A stretch of 64,000 nt of DNA from Emticicia sp031378345 (lineage in GTDB: Bacteria > Bacteroidota > Bacteroidia > Cytophagales > Spirosomataceae). Below are positions 35,899-44,194 of this stretch, in pieces; the stretch's first letter is position 1, and each line of letters opens with the position of its first letter. Below the pieces are notes generated by a model. The model saw only the letters and a program-made list of their open reading frames with translations, ran no database searches and was not told where the DNA came from. The position numbers and the translations under genes are program-made. Location: assembly GCA_031378345.1 (NCBI GenBank), contig JANNDY010000121.1, forward strand, positions 46,641 through 110,640. Direction: 5' to 3'.

Positions 35899-36618
35899 AT
35901 GAAATTAGATATACTTTTATTGGCTGCTCACCCCGACGATGCTGAAATGTCTTGTGGAGGAACAATTGCTTCTGCCATTAAAAATGGCAAAAAAGTAGGT
36001 ATTGTTGATTTTACAAGAGGAGAATTAGGCACTCGCGGGACACCCGAAATAAGATCTGCAGAATCGGCAGAAGCTTCTAAAATACTTAATATTTCGGCAA
36101 GAGAAAACCTTGGTTTTAGAGATGGCTTTTTTATAAATGATGAGGAACATCAAATGAAATTGATTGCTGCGATTCGCCGTTATCAACCAGAAATTGTATT
36201 GGCAAATGCCATAGAAGATCGCCACCCTGACCATGGAAAAGGGGCTTCATTAGCAGTTGAAGCTTGTTTTTTGTCTGGATTACGTATGATTCAAACTTTT
36301 GATTCTGATGGAAAATTACAAGCAGCTTGGCGACCAAAAGCTTTGTATCATTACATTCAAGATGTCTATATCAAGCCCGATTTAGTTGTTGATATTTCAG
36401 ACTTTTGGGACATGAAAGAAGCCTCAATTCGTGCCTATAAAAGTCAGTTTTTTGACCCAAATAGCACCGAACCAGAATCCTATTTGACAAGTCCTGTTTT
36501 TTTAGAATTTCTAAAAGCCCGCTCACAAGAAATGGGTCATAAAATCGGAGCAAGTTTTGGCGAAGGTTATACCAAGACAAAAATGATTGGTGTAAAAGAT
36601 TTTTTTGATTTGATATAA
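35899..36618 (+). CDS. bshB1: Bacillithiol biosynthesis deacetylase BshB1
   Basis: BshB1 removes the acetyl group from GlcNAc-malate in the bacillithiol pathway. The LmbE-type zinc motif is at the start (AAHPDDAEMSCGG, H11/D13/D14). DFTRGELGTRG and the second metal/catalytic motif EDRHPDHGKGA are family marks, and the length of 239 is usual. Bacillithiol is the main low-molecular-weight thiol in many Bacteroidota. This matters for the persulfide-handling genes near 57828-59240. The other bsh genes are not in the window. Confidence 0.95.
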   Translation: MKLDILLLAAHPDDAEMSCGGTIASAIKNGKKVGIVDFTRGELGTRGTPEIRSAESAEASKILNISARENLGFRDGFFINDEEHQMKLIAAIRRYQPEIVLANAIEDRHPDHGKGASLAVEACFLSGLRMIQTFDSDGKLQAAWRPKALYHYIQDVYIKPDLVVDISDFWDMKEASIRAYKSQFFDPNSTEPESYLTSPVFLEFLKARSQEMGHKIGASFGEGYTKTKMIGVKDFFDLI

Positions 36619-36671
36619 ACTTTGTTCAGTGCGACGTTCGCCTTGATGCCTTTGTGGCTAATTTTTGAAAA

Positions 36672-37649
36672 ATGATAAATATTCTACTTATTGGTGCTGG
36701 GCAAATCGGAAGCCGACATTTGCAATCATTGGCTTTGTTGGATATTCCTGCAACGATTGATATTCTTGACCCTTCTGAACAGTCAAGAAAAACTGCCGAA
36801 GCGAGATTTTATGAAGTTCAAAGCTCAAAAACACACTTAAATTTGCGTTTTTTTGAATCTATGACTCAAGTTCAAAAGCATTATGACATTGCTTTAATTA
36901 CGACAGATTCAAAGCCTCGAAGATCAATTATTGAGGTATTAGTTCAACAAACTACAATGAAATTTCTGATTCTTGAAAAATTCCTATTTCAGCAAGTGAT
37001 TGATTATCAAGTAGTTGAATCTATTTTGCAAGAAAAAAACATTCAAACTTTTGTCAATACGCCACGCCGACAGAATGATTATTATAAAAGTTTGATTCCC
37101 CTGTTTCATGGTTCTTCCAATATTCATTTTAGAGTTTCAGGTGCAGATTGGGGACTTGGTTGCAATGGCATACATTTCTTAGATTTATTTGCCATGATTA
37201 GTGGAAGTCAGACAATCTTATTGAAAAATAATTTAATTGATGAAGCAATAATTGATAGTAAAAGAGCTGGTTATATAGAATTTTCAGGAACACTTTCGGG
37301 GTATGATTCTCGACTAAATTCTATCGAAATAACTTCTTATCTTGCAGGAAATACGGCAGTTCAAATTGAAATTTCTGACAAAAATAACCGAATAATTATA
37401 AATGAACGAACTGGCGAGGTGCTTAAAAGTAATGAGTCCAGCAACTGGAAATGGGAAATGGATGAATTTTCTGCCAAATACCAGAGCGGTTTGACACATT
37501 TGGTTGTTAAAGATTTAATTGAAAACAGAAAATGCGATTTGCCAACTTATAACGAGTCAAGTCATTTACATTTGCTATTTTTAAATACTTTTTTAGATTT
37601 TATAAATAAAAAAACTGAAACGCAGACAGATATATGCCCTATCACTTAA
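36672..37649 (+). CDS. Gfo/Idh/MocA-like protein with degenerate active-site motif
   Basis: The Rossmann start NILLIGAGQIGSRHLQSL is clear. The family's catalytic EKP is replaced by EKF (FLILEKFLFQQ), and the next motif is NTPRRQNDYYKSL in place of the usual Y-x-R-R-F type. The C-terminal domain retains NGIHFLDLFAMISG. It overlaps the next Gfo/Idh/MocA gene by 16 bases, so the pair is probably co-translated and may form a mixed complex. Its place ahead of methyltransferase, glycosyltransferase and legionaminic genes points to surface sugar synthesis. Activity is uncertain because the Lys-Pro motif is altered. Confidence 0.75.
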   Translation: MINILLIGAGQIGSRHLQSLALLDIPATIDILDPSEQSRKTAEARFYEVQSSKTHLNLRFFESMTQVQKHYDIALITTDSKPRRSIIEVLVQQTTMKFLILEKFLFQQVIDYQVVESILQEKNIQTFVNTPRRQNDYYKSLIPLFHGSSNIHFRVSGADWGLGCNGIHFLDLFAMISGSQTILLKNNLIDEAIIDSKRAGYIEFSGTLSGYDSRLNSIEITSYLAGNTAVQIEISDKNNRIIINERTGEVLKSNESSNWKWEMDEFSAKYQSGLTHLVVKDLIENRKCDLPTYNESSHLHLLFLNTFLDFINKKTETQTDICPIT

Positions 37650-38590
37650 AAAAAATATTATTGGTAGGCACAGGACCAATGGCAGTCGAATATGTGAAAG
37701 TTTTGAAAGATTTATTAGTTGAATTTGAAGTCGTTGGACGTGGAAAAGACTCTTGCGAAAAATTTGAAACTTTGACTGGCAAAAGGCCAATTTCTGGTGG
37801 TTTATTAGAAAATTTTCATCATTTTCAAGGTTTCGACGGAGCAATTATTGCCACAGGAGTTGAACAATTGGCAATTTGCACTTTCTTATGTTTAGACCTC
37901 CAAATTAAGCATATTTTAGTAGAAAAACCTGCTGCAATGACTTTAGAAGAGCTTTTGCAAAATGCAGAGAAGGCAAAACGACAAAATGCACAGGTTTTGG
38001 TTGCTTATAATCGCCGATTTTATGCCTCAGTTATAAATGCTTTAGAATTAATTGAAGCTGATGGCGGAATTTCGTCTTTTAACTTTGAATTTACAGAATG
38101 GAGTCATACAATAGAGCCTTTAATTAAAGCTATGGGTGTAAAAGAAAACTGGCTTTTGGCAAATTCTACACACGTGATTGACTTAGCTTTTTTTCTTGGC
38201 GGTGAGCCAATTAAGCTAAATTCTTTATCGGATGGAGAACTTTCTTGGCATCAAAAAAGCAAATTTTGTGGCATCGGAATTTCAAACCAAGGTGCATTAT
38301 TTGATTATCGTGCAAATTGGCAAGCACCTGGCAGATGGGGTGTTGAGCTATTGACTGAAAAGAATCGCTACATTTTGCGTCCTTTGGAAGACTTGCAAAT
38401 TCAAACAAAAGGAAGTGTAAAAATTGAGAAAAAAGAAATTGATGATTCTTTAGATAAAAAGTATAAAGCTGGTTTATTTTTGCAGACAAAATATTGGCTT
38501 TCTGGTGAAAAACTCTCACTTTTTTTAGATATTCACCAGCAAATCGATCGTTTTGAAGTTTATAATACAATTTTGAAAGGAAATATTTAA
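37634..38590 (+). CDS. Gfo/Idh/MocA-family oxidoreductase
   Basis: This canonical member has the NAD(P)-binding ILLVGTGPMAVEYVKVL and the intact EKP motif in HILVEKPAAMTLEELLQ. VAYNRRFYASVINAL and the substrate-domain segment ANSTHVIDLAFFLGGEP follow. Such enzymes in surface-glycan clusters oxidise nucleotide-sugar or sugar hydroxyls. It starts within the last codons of the degenerate homologue and is followed after 10 bases by a methyltransferase gene. The substrate is unknown. Confidence 0.85.
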   Translation: MPYHLKKILLVGTGPMAVEYVKVLKDLLVEFEVVGRGKDSCEKFETLTGKRPISGGLLENFHHFQGFDGAIIATGVEQLAICTFLCLDLQIKHILVEKPAAMTLEELLQNAEKAKRQNAQVLVAYNRRFYASVINALELIEADGGISSFNFEFTEWSHTIEPLIKAMGVKENWLLANSTHVIDLAFFLGGEPIKLNSLSDGELSWHQKSKFCGIGISNQGALFDYRANWQAPGRWGVELLTEKNRYILRPLEDLQIQTKGSVKIEKKEIDDSLDKKYKAGLFLQTKYWLSGEKLSLFLDIHQQIDRFEVYNTILKGNI

Positions 38591-38600
38591 CCTATTATTT

Positions 38601-39506
38601 ATGCCAAATCCTACTTGTCCGATTTGTAAAAGTACTAAAACTGCAATAATGTATGAAGGCTTGACTGATGGGAATTTTTTTGCAACTACCGAAGTTTTTG
38701 ATTTATTTTCATGCAAAACCTGCGAAGCAAAATTTCAATACCCTTTTATTCCTGAAGAAGTTGTTGGAAAATATTATCAATCGGCAACTTATCAGCCTTT
38801 TCATTTGAATACAAAACCCATCCAATTGCAATGGAAATTCAATCCGCAGAGTATTTATTTGAGGATTTTGTCCGAAAAACATAAAAAAGACGATGTTTTT
38901 TCATTAATTGACGTTGGATGTGGAGGCGGAACATTTTTGATGAGTGTAAAACACTACTTTCCAAATGCCAAATTGATGGGTGTTGATGTTTCTGAAACAG
39001 CAATCGAAAATCTAAAAAAGCATAAAATTGAAGGTTTTTGTAGTAGTTTGTATGAATTTGATCCAAAAACAAAGTTTGATTTTATCACTTCTTCACAAGT
39101 TTTAGAACACCTCAATCAGCCCTATGCATTTTTGGAAACTATCAAAAGACTTTCTCATGCAGAAACTCAAATAATGATTGATATTCCAGCTTCGGACTCA
39201 ACATCTGCAAAATTTTTTGGAAGAAATTGGACACACTGGGACTTGCCAAGACACAGCATTCATTTTACGGAAAATACGCTCAAATATTTATTTCAAAACT
39301 TCAAAACCCTCGAAATAAGATACGCTGGTAGCTTTTTTGCTTATTTGAGTAGTTATAAAATTAAAAAAGGTAAAAGTCCACATGAGGCAATTTTTCCTTT
39401 TGAACTAACAATTTTTAGAATTATTACTCAGCTTGGAAAATTTCTAAGAATGAATTTTTTGTTCGATGATAAATTAATTTGGCGAGGGAATTTGAAGAAC
39501 AATTAG
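38601..39506 (+). CDS. SAM-dependent methyltransferase with N-terminal zinc-ribbon-like motif
   Basis: The N-terminus has two Cys pairs (CPICKS and CKTC), as in sugar methyltransferases of surface-polysaccharide clusters. A class I Rossmann domain follows, with SAM-binding LIDVGCGGGTFLMSVKHYFP near 107-126, VDVSETAIENL and the middle motif FITSSQVLEHLNQPYAF. The late segment GRNWTHWDLPRHSIHFT is common in this group. It probably methylates a sugar of the glycan made by the neighbouring genes. A long hairpin separates it from the glycosyltransferase downstream. Confidence 0.85.
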   Translation: MPNPTCPICKSTKTAIMYEGLTDGNFFATTEVFDLFSCKTCEAKFQYPFIPEEVVGKYYQSATYQPFHLNTKPIQLQWKFNPQSIYLRILSEKHKKDDVFSLIDVGCGGGTFLMSVKHYFPNAKLMGVDVSETAIENLKKHKIEGFCSSLYEFDPKTKFDFITSSQVLEHLNQPYAFLETIKRLSHAETQIMIDIPASDSTSAKFFGRNWTHWDLPRHSIHFTENTLKYLFQNFKTLEIRYAGSFFAYLSSYKIKKGKSPHEAIFPFELTIFRIITQLGKFLRMNFLFDDKLIWRGNLKNN

Positions 39507-39507
39507 A

Positions 39508-39551
39508 GCCACTAAGAAACAAAGTCTCCAATTTTTTTGTGTCTTAGTGGC
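39508..39551. repeat. Long hairpin of the CACTAAG-type intergenic repeat
   Basis: The left arm GCCACTAAGAAACAAA and the right arm TTTGTGTCTTAGTGGC match at 15 of 16 positions around a 12-base loop. The element occupies nearly the whole gap between the methyltransferase and the GT2 gene and could act as a terminator or mRNA-stabilising hairpin. It splits the surface-glycan region into two likely transcripts. Confidence 0.7.
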
Positions 39552-39562
39552 AAATTTAAAAT

Positions 39563-40534
39563 ATGATAAAACTAAATCCATATTTCACACTCTGTATTCC
39601 AGTTTATAATTCGGGAGAAATATGTGAAAATGCTATTCAAACTGCCCTCCAACAAGATTTTGATGATTTTGAAATTGTCATAGTTGATGATTATTCAACG
39701 GATAATTCGTGGGACGTTTTGTCGAAATTTAAAGATAATCCAAGAATAAAACTCTACCGAAATAAACAAAATGTAGGCATGACCAAAAATTGGGATAATT
39801 GTTTACAATTTGCCACTGGGAAATTCATTGGATTTGTTCACCACGATGATGTGGTAAGTCCAAATTTGCTCAAAGATGCCTACGAAATTATTGAAAAACA
39901 CCCAAATACCGGTATTTTGGCTTTCACCAACCATCAAAAAAAACTTCGACCTTTGATGGGCGAAATTGATGCAAAAACTTACTTCAATTATACCTTTTCT
40001 ATGGTCAATATTCCGCCACCAAGCGAAACTATTTTCATAAAAACCAAAGATTTGCACTACGATGAAGCAATGGTTTACTGCCCAGAAGTTGATATTTACT
40101 TGAAAATCAGTCATTTAGGTTATAATGCTTTTCACAGCGAAAAAAATAATGTTGTTCGAAATCCATCTGGTTGGATGGGTAGTGTAACTTCAAGAACTCA
40201 CTATCGTTTTGATAGATTTCAAGATAATTTATATATTTTGAAGAAATGGGGCAATGATGAATGGCTTAAAAAAAATGCAGTTTTTCAAAGTCTAAAAAGA
40301 ATTTCAAGAGAATTATTGAAAAGATATATTCGAGGTAAAATTTTAGGTAGTACAGAAGCTGACGAATTAATTATTGGTTTCAAAAAATCTTTGAAAGCTA
40401 ATGATTATTTTAAATTCAGTTTTTTTGAGAGAATTAGGCTTTTTCTGCAAATTTTGCCAACAATTATTTTAAAAACTTTTACATCTTTTGCATTTTTGAT
40501 TGTTTCAAAGGTTTTTCCAAAAAATAATAATTAA
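39563..40534 (+). CDS. Family 2 glycosyltransferase
   Basis: The GT-A fold is clear: FTLCIPVYNSGEICENAIQT at the N-terminus, then IVIVDDYSTDNSW, NVGMTKNWDNCLQFATGKFI and the metal-binding region HHDDVVSPN near 94-102. A more basic C-terminal region follows with a hydrophobic stretch near the end (about 295-318), suggesting membrane association. It heads the overlapping operon that makes legionaminic acid. Donor and acceptor sugars cannot be inferred. Confidence 0.9.
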   Translation: MIKLNPYFTLCIPVYNSGEICENAIQTALQQDFDDFEIVIVDDYSTDNSWDVLSKFKDNPRIKLYRNKQNVGMTKNWDNCLQFATGKFIGFVHHDDVVSPNLLKDAYEIIEKHPNTGILAFTNHQKKLRPLMGEIDAKTYFNYTFSMVNIPPPSETIFIKTKDLHYDEAMVYCPEVDIYLKISHLGYNAFHSEKNNVVRNPSGWMGSVTSRTHYRFDRFQDNLYILKKWGNDEWLKKNAVFQSLKRISRELLKRYIRGKILGSTEADELIIGFKKSLKANDYFKFSFFERIRLFLQILPTIILKTFTSFAFLIVSKVFPKNNN

Positions 40535-40536
40535 TT

Positions 40537-41436
40537 TTGCTTCCAAAGTACACCTCAAATTTCCCTAAATTGGCTTTTCGCATTTTGCATTATTTACATT
40601 TTGTTGAATTATTCTTCAAAAGTTGCCTTTCGGTCTTGAAAGTGCTTTTGATGTCGAAATATAATGTCAAAAAACCACAAATGTTATTTCAAAAATGTGC
40701 AATTATCGGAAATGGACCATCACTCAAATATACACTCGAAAACGAACATGATTTTCTTGAAAATACGGAGCTTTTTTGTGTAAATCTTTTTGCTACGCAT
40801 AAACAATATCAAATATTAAAACCCAAAAATTACATTTTACACGACCCAGTTTATGGCGATGAAAGTCATACTGAGGCACAAAAAGCCATCAAAGGAATTG
40901 TAGATAATACGACTTGGGAAATAAATCTTTTTGTGCCATTTCAACTCAAGAAATCAAGCTATTTTGTTTCAGAAATGAGCAAAAATGCCTATATTCATGT
41001 AAAATATTATAATTATACGATTGTTGAGGGTTTTCAAAAACTAAGTTTTTGGCTTTTCAACAAAGGTTTGGCAATGCCACAAAGTCAAAATGTGATAATT
41101 GCAGCATTGTTTATGACAATTTATTTGGGTTATAAAGAAATTTTTCTGTTTGGTGCCGACCAATCTTGGCACGAAATTGTTAGCTTAGATGAACATAATA
41201 AACTAACGTTTGAAATGCCTTATTTTTACGAAAAAAAGGCACTTGATATTACTAAAATTAAGAAAGGAAATGGCTCATATTTAGCTCAACTTTTTCTTTC
41301 TACACACAAGGTTTTCAAAGGTTTTGAAGTCTTGGCAGACTATGCAATTTCAAAAGGAAGCAAGGTCTATAATGCCAGTGCAAGAAGTTATATTGATGTG
41401 TTTGAAAAAATAAAAATCAATGAATTTAAAAGATAA
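40537..41436 (+). CDS. Putative sialyltransferase/DUF115-like glycosyltransferase
   Basis: The central part begins with CAIIGNGPSLKYTL near 52-65 and later has IYLGYKEIFLFGADQSWHEI near 199-218. Both motifs resemble GT42 sialyltransferases and DUF115-type nonulosonate transferases (GNGPSLK, GYKEIYL plus D). Placed two bases after a GT2 gene and overlapping legB by 17 bases, it is the best candidate for the enzyme that transfers legionaminic acid. The frame opens with TTG at 40537; the first ATG codons are at 40651 and 40681. The N-terminal hydrophobic stretch (AFRILHYLHFVELFF) is present only with the early start. The family assignment rests on short motifs and is tentative. Confidence 0.65.
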   Translation: MLPKYTSNFPKLAFRILHYLHFVELFFKSCLSVLKVLLMSKYNVKKPQMLFQKCAIIGNGPSLKYTLENEHDFLENTELFCVNLFATHKQYQILKPKNYILHDPVYGDESHTEAQKAIKGIVDNTTWEINLFVPFQLKKSSYFVSEMSKNAYIHVKYYNYTIVEGFQKLSFWLFNKGLAMPQSQNVIIAALFMTIYLGYKEIFLFGADQSWHEIVSLDEHNKLTFEMPYFYEKKALDITKIKKGNGSYLAQLFLSTHKVFKGFEVLADYAISKGSKVYNASARSYIDVFEKIKINEFKR

Positions 41437-42418
41437 AAAAGTTTTAATTACAGGGGCTGATGGCTTTATTGGGAGCCATTTGGTTGAAGAATTGCTCGAT
41501 GAAGGTTGTAAAGTTCGTGCTTTTGTTTATTATAATTCGTTCAATTCTTGGGGTTGGTTAGATACTTTTCCGAAAGAAAAACTACAACAAATCGAAGTAA
41601 TTGCTGGTGATATTCGAGACCCTCATGGGGTTAGAAATGTTATGAAAGACATCGAAATTGTATTTCATTTGGCGGCACTAATTGCCATTCCTTATAGCTA
41701 TAATTCGCCTGATACGTATATTGATACCAATGTAAAAGGTACACTAAATATTGTGCAAGCTGCCCGTGAATTGGGCATTGAGCGAGTGCTGGTAACTTCC
41801 ACTTCGGAGGTTTATGGCACTGCTTTGTATGTGCCTATTGACGAAAAACACCCTCGTCAAGGTCAATCGCCTTATTCGGCAACTAAAATTGGTGCAGATG
41901 CAATGGCAGATTCATTTTACCGAAGTTTCAATGTGCCAATTACGATTGTTCGACCTTTCAATACTTATGGTCCAAGGCAGTCGGCGAGGGCAGTTATTCC
42001 CACAATTATTTCGCAATTATTGAGTGGAAAAACAGAGATTAAATTAGGAGCATTGCACCCAACCCGTGATTTGGTTTTTGTACGAGATACGGTTAAAGGT
42101 TTTATAGAAATTGCAAAAAATGATGCCACAATAGGCCAGGAAGTGAATATTGCAATGATGGAAGAAATTTCGATAGGAGATTTAGCTCAAAATATTATTA
42201 ATTTGATAAATCCAGAAGCCAAAATATTGACTGATTCGGAGCGTTTACGCCCAGAAAAAAGTGAAGTTGAACGTCTTTTTGGAAGTAACCTAAAAATAAA
42301 GGAATTGACAAATTGGCAACCTAAATATTCAATTGAAAGTGGTTTGAAGGAAACAATTCAATGGTTTTCTGAGCCAAAAAATTTAGCTCAATATAAGACT
42401 GATATTTATAATATTTAG
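41420..42418 (+). CDS. legB: LegB-type NAD-dependent 4,6-dehydratase
   Basis: This extended SDR has TGADGFIGSHLVEELL near 11-26, the catalytic Thr/Ser region VTSTSEVYGTA and the YxxxK motif in SPYSATKIGADAM. YYNSFNSWGWLD near 38-49 is typical of LegB, the enzyme that converts GDP-GlcNAc (or UDP-GlcNAc in some species) to the 4-keto-6-deoxy sugar. It is the first committed step of legionaminic acid synthesis. The downstream genes supply all later steps. It overlaps the upstream transferase gene by 17 bases. Confidence 0.92.
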   Translation: MNLKDKKVLITGADGFIGSHLVEELLDEGCKVRAFVYYNSFNSWGWLDTFPKEKLQQIEVIAGDIRDPHGVRNVMKDIEIVFHLAALIAIPYSYNSPDTYIDTNVKGTLNIVQAARELGIERVLVTSTSEVYGTALYVPIDEKHPRQGQSPYSATKIGADAMADSFYRSFNVPITIVRPFNTYGPRQSARAVIPTIISQLLSGKTEIKLGALHPTRDLVFVRDTVKGFIEIAKNDATIGQEVNIAMMEEISIGDLAQNIINLINPEAKILTDSERLRPEKSEVERLFGSNLKIKELTNWQPKYSIESGLKETIQWFSEPKNLAQYKTDIYNI

Positions 42419-42421
42419 AAA

Positions 42422-43555
42422 ATGATTCAACTTTCAGTACCAAATTTAGCAGGAAATGAATGGCAATACATAAAAGATTGCTTGGATACGAATTGGGTTT
42501 CGTCGGTGGGCAGTTATGTAACCAAATTTGAACAAATTTTGGCAGATTATGTAGGTGTAAAATATGGCATTGCCACTTCCAACGGCACGGCTGCACTTCA
42601 TATAAGTTTGATTTTGGCAGGAGTGGAGCGGGGAGATTTGGTCATTGTTCCCAACATTACTTTTGTAGCGAGTGTCAATGCCATTAAACATACAGGAGCT
42701 GACCCAATTTTGATAGACATTGAATCAGAAACCTGGCAGATGGACTTAGATTTGCTCGAAAATTTCCTAAAAAACAAGACAGAAATTAGAAACAGTATTT
42801 TGTATCACATTGATAGTCAGCGAGTTATAAAATCTATAATGCCCGTTCATGTACTTGGCAATATGTGCGACATGGAGCGATTGATGACTTTGGCAAATGA
42901 ATATAAATTGAATGTTGTTGAAGATTCAACAGAGGCTTTAGGCTCAAGTTTCAAAGGTAAAAACGCCGGTTCGTTCGGACTTTTTGGTACAAGCAGTTTT
43001 AATGGAAATAAGATTATTACAACAGGTGGGGGAGGGATGATTTTGACAGATGATGCAACTTTAGCAAAAAAAGCAAAACATTTGACAACTCAAGCCAAAG
43101 CCGACCCTCAAGAATATTACCATGATGAAATTGGTTATAATTATCGTTTAGTAAATATTTTGGCAGCAATGGGTGTTGCTCAAATGGAACAGTTAGGTGG
43201 TTTTATTGAACGAAAAAAAGAAATAACGAAGATTTATAATGAGCATTTATTGAAAATTGAGGGTATTTTTACACAGAAAATTACTGAAGGCGTAGCAGCT
43301 AATTATTGGCTTTATACAGTAAAAATGCCTCGACAGAAAGAAATTCTAAACTATTTTAGAGAAAATAAAATCGAAGCTCGACCATTTTGGGTGCCAATGA
43401 ATCGCCTACCAATGGTGAAGGATGATTTGTATTTTACCAAGAATGACGTTTCAGGACAAGTTTATTCTTCTTGTGTAAGTTTACCCTGTTCGACTTCAAT
43501 CAAAGACGAAGAAATTTTTACTGTTATCAAACTTATTCAAGAATTTTATGCGTAA
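42422..43555 (+). CDS. legC: LegC-type PLP-dependent aminotransferase
   Basis: This DegT/DnrJ/EryC1 (fold type I) aminotransferase puts an amino group on C4 of the 4-keto sugar made by LegB. Motifs are YGIATSNGTAALHISLILAG near 49-68, VVEDSTEALGSSFKGKNAG near 161-179, and the PLP-lysine segment SSFNGNKIITTGGGGMI near 188-204. LegC proteins have an inserted region near 115-140, which is visible here (KTEIRNSILYHIDSQ). It starts three bases after legB and overlaps the next gene by eight bases. Confidence 0.92.
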   Translation: MIQLSVPNLAGNEWQYIKDCLDTNWVSSVGSYVTKFEQILADYVGVKYGIATSNGTAALHISLILAGVERGDLVIVPNITFVASVNAIKHTGADPILIDIESETWQMDLDLLENFLKNKTEIRNSILYHIDSQRVIKSIMPVHVLGNMCDMERLMTLANEYKLNVVEDSTEALGSSFKGKNAGSFGLFGTSSFNGNKIITTGGGGMILTDDATLAKKAKHLTTQAKADPQEYYHDEIGYNYRLVNILAAMGVAQMEQLGGFIERKKEITKIYNEHLLKIEGIFTQKITEGVAANYWLYTVKMPRQKEILNYFRENKIEARPFWVPMNRLPMVKDDLYFTKNDVSGQVYSSCVSLPCSTSIKDEEIFTVIKLIQEFYA

Positions 43556-44177
43556 AAAACTAATTCTTGTGGGTGGTGGAGGTCATTGCAAATCTTGCAT
43601 TGAGGTAATCGAATCTTGCGATAAATTTGAGATTTCGGGCATTTTAGATAAAATAATTTGTAAAACTGTACTTGGCTATCCAATTATTGGCAATGACGAT
43701 TTGATTCCAAATTTAATAAAGGAAGGCTACGAATTTTTGATTACGGTTGGACAAACAAAATCACCAGCGATTCGAGTAAAACTTTATGATTTTATAAAGA
43801 ATAATGGTGGAAAATTGGCAACAATTATTGCAAAAACTGCCATAGTTTCAAAACATAACCAAATTGGAGAAGGTACAATTATCATGCATGGAGCTTTTGT
43901 AAATGCAGAATGTAGCATTGGAAATAATTGTATTATTAACTCACGTGCAGTTTTGGAACACGAAGTAAAAATTGGAAATCATTGTCATATTTCAGTTAAT
44001 ACAGTGCTTAATGGCAATGTTAAGGTTAATGAAAAAACCTTTATAGGAAGTTGTGCAGTTGTAAATGAAGGAGTCGAAATTCCTGCAAATTCAGTCGTTG
44101 GAGCAAATTCCACCGTAATCGATTCACCAAAAATTGCTGGAACTTATGTAGGTTCGCCTTCAAGGTTAATTAGTTGA
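43548..44177 (+). CDS. NeuD/PglD-type sugar O- or N-acetyltransferase (LegH role)
   Basis: The N-terminal PglD-like domain (LILVGGGGHCKSCIEVIE) is followed by left-handed beta-helix hexapeptide repeats from about 85 to 200 (IGEGTIIMHGAFVN, IGNNCIINSRAVLEHEV, IGNHCHISVN). The catalytic His is probably the one in LEHEVKIG. In the legionaminic pathway an acetyltransferase (LegH) acetylates the 4-amino group made by LegC, and this is the only candidate in the operon. NeuD proteins of sialic acid clusters share the fold and sometimes O-acetylate. The order after legC favours the LegH role. Confidence 0.85.
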   Translation: MRKKLILVGGGGHCKSCIEVIESCDKFEISGILDKIICKTVLGYPIIGNDDLIPNLIKEGYEFLITVGQTKSPAIRVKLYDFIKNNGGKLATIIAKTAIVSKHNQIGEGTIIMHGAFVNAECSIGNNCIINSRAVLEHEVKIGNHCHISVNTVLNGNVKVNEKTFIGSCAVVNEGVEIPANSVVGANSTVIDSPKIAGTYVGSPSRLIS

Positions 44178-44194
44178 TAATCAAGAGTTTATCT

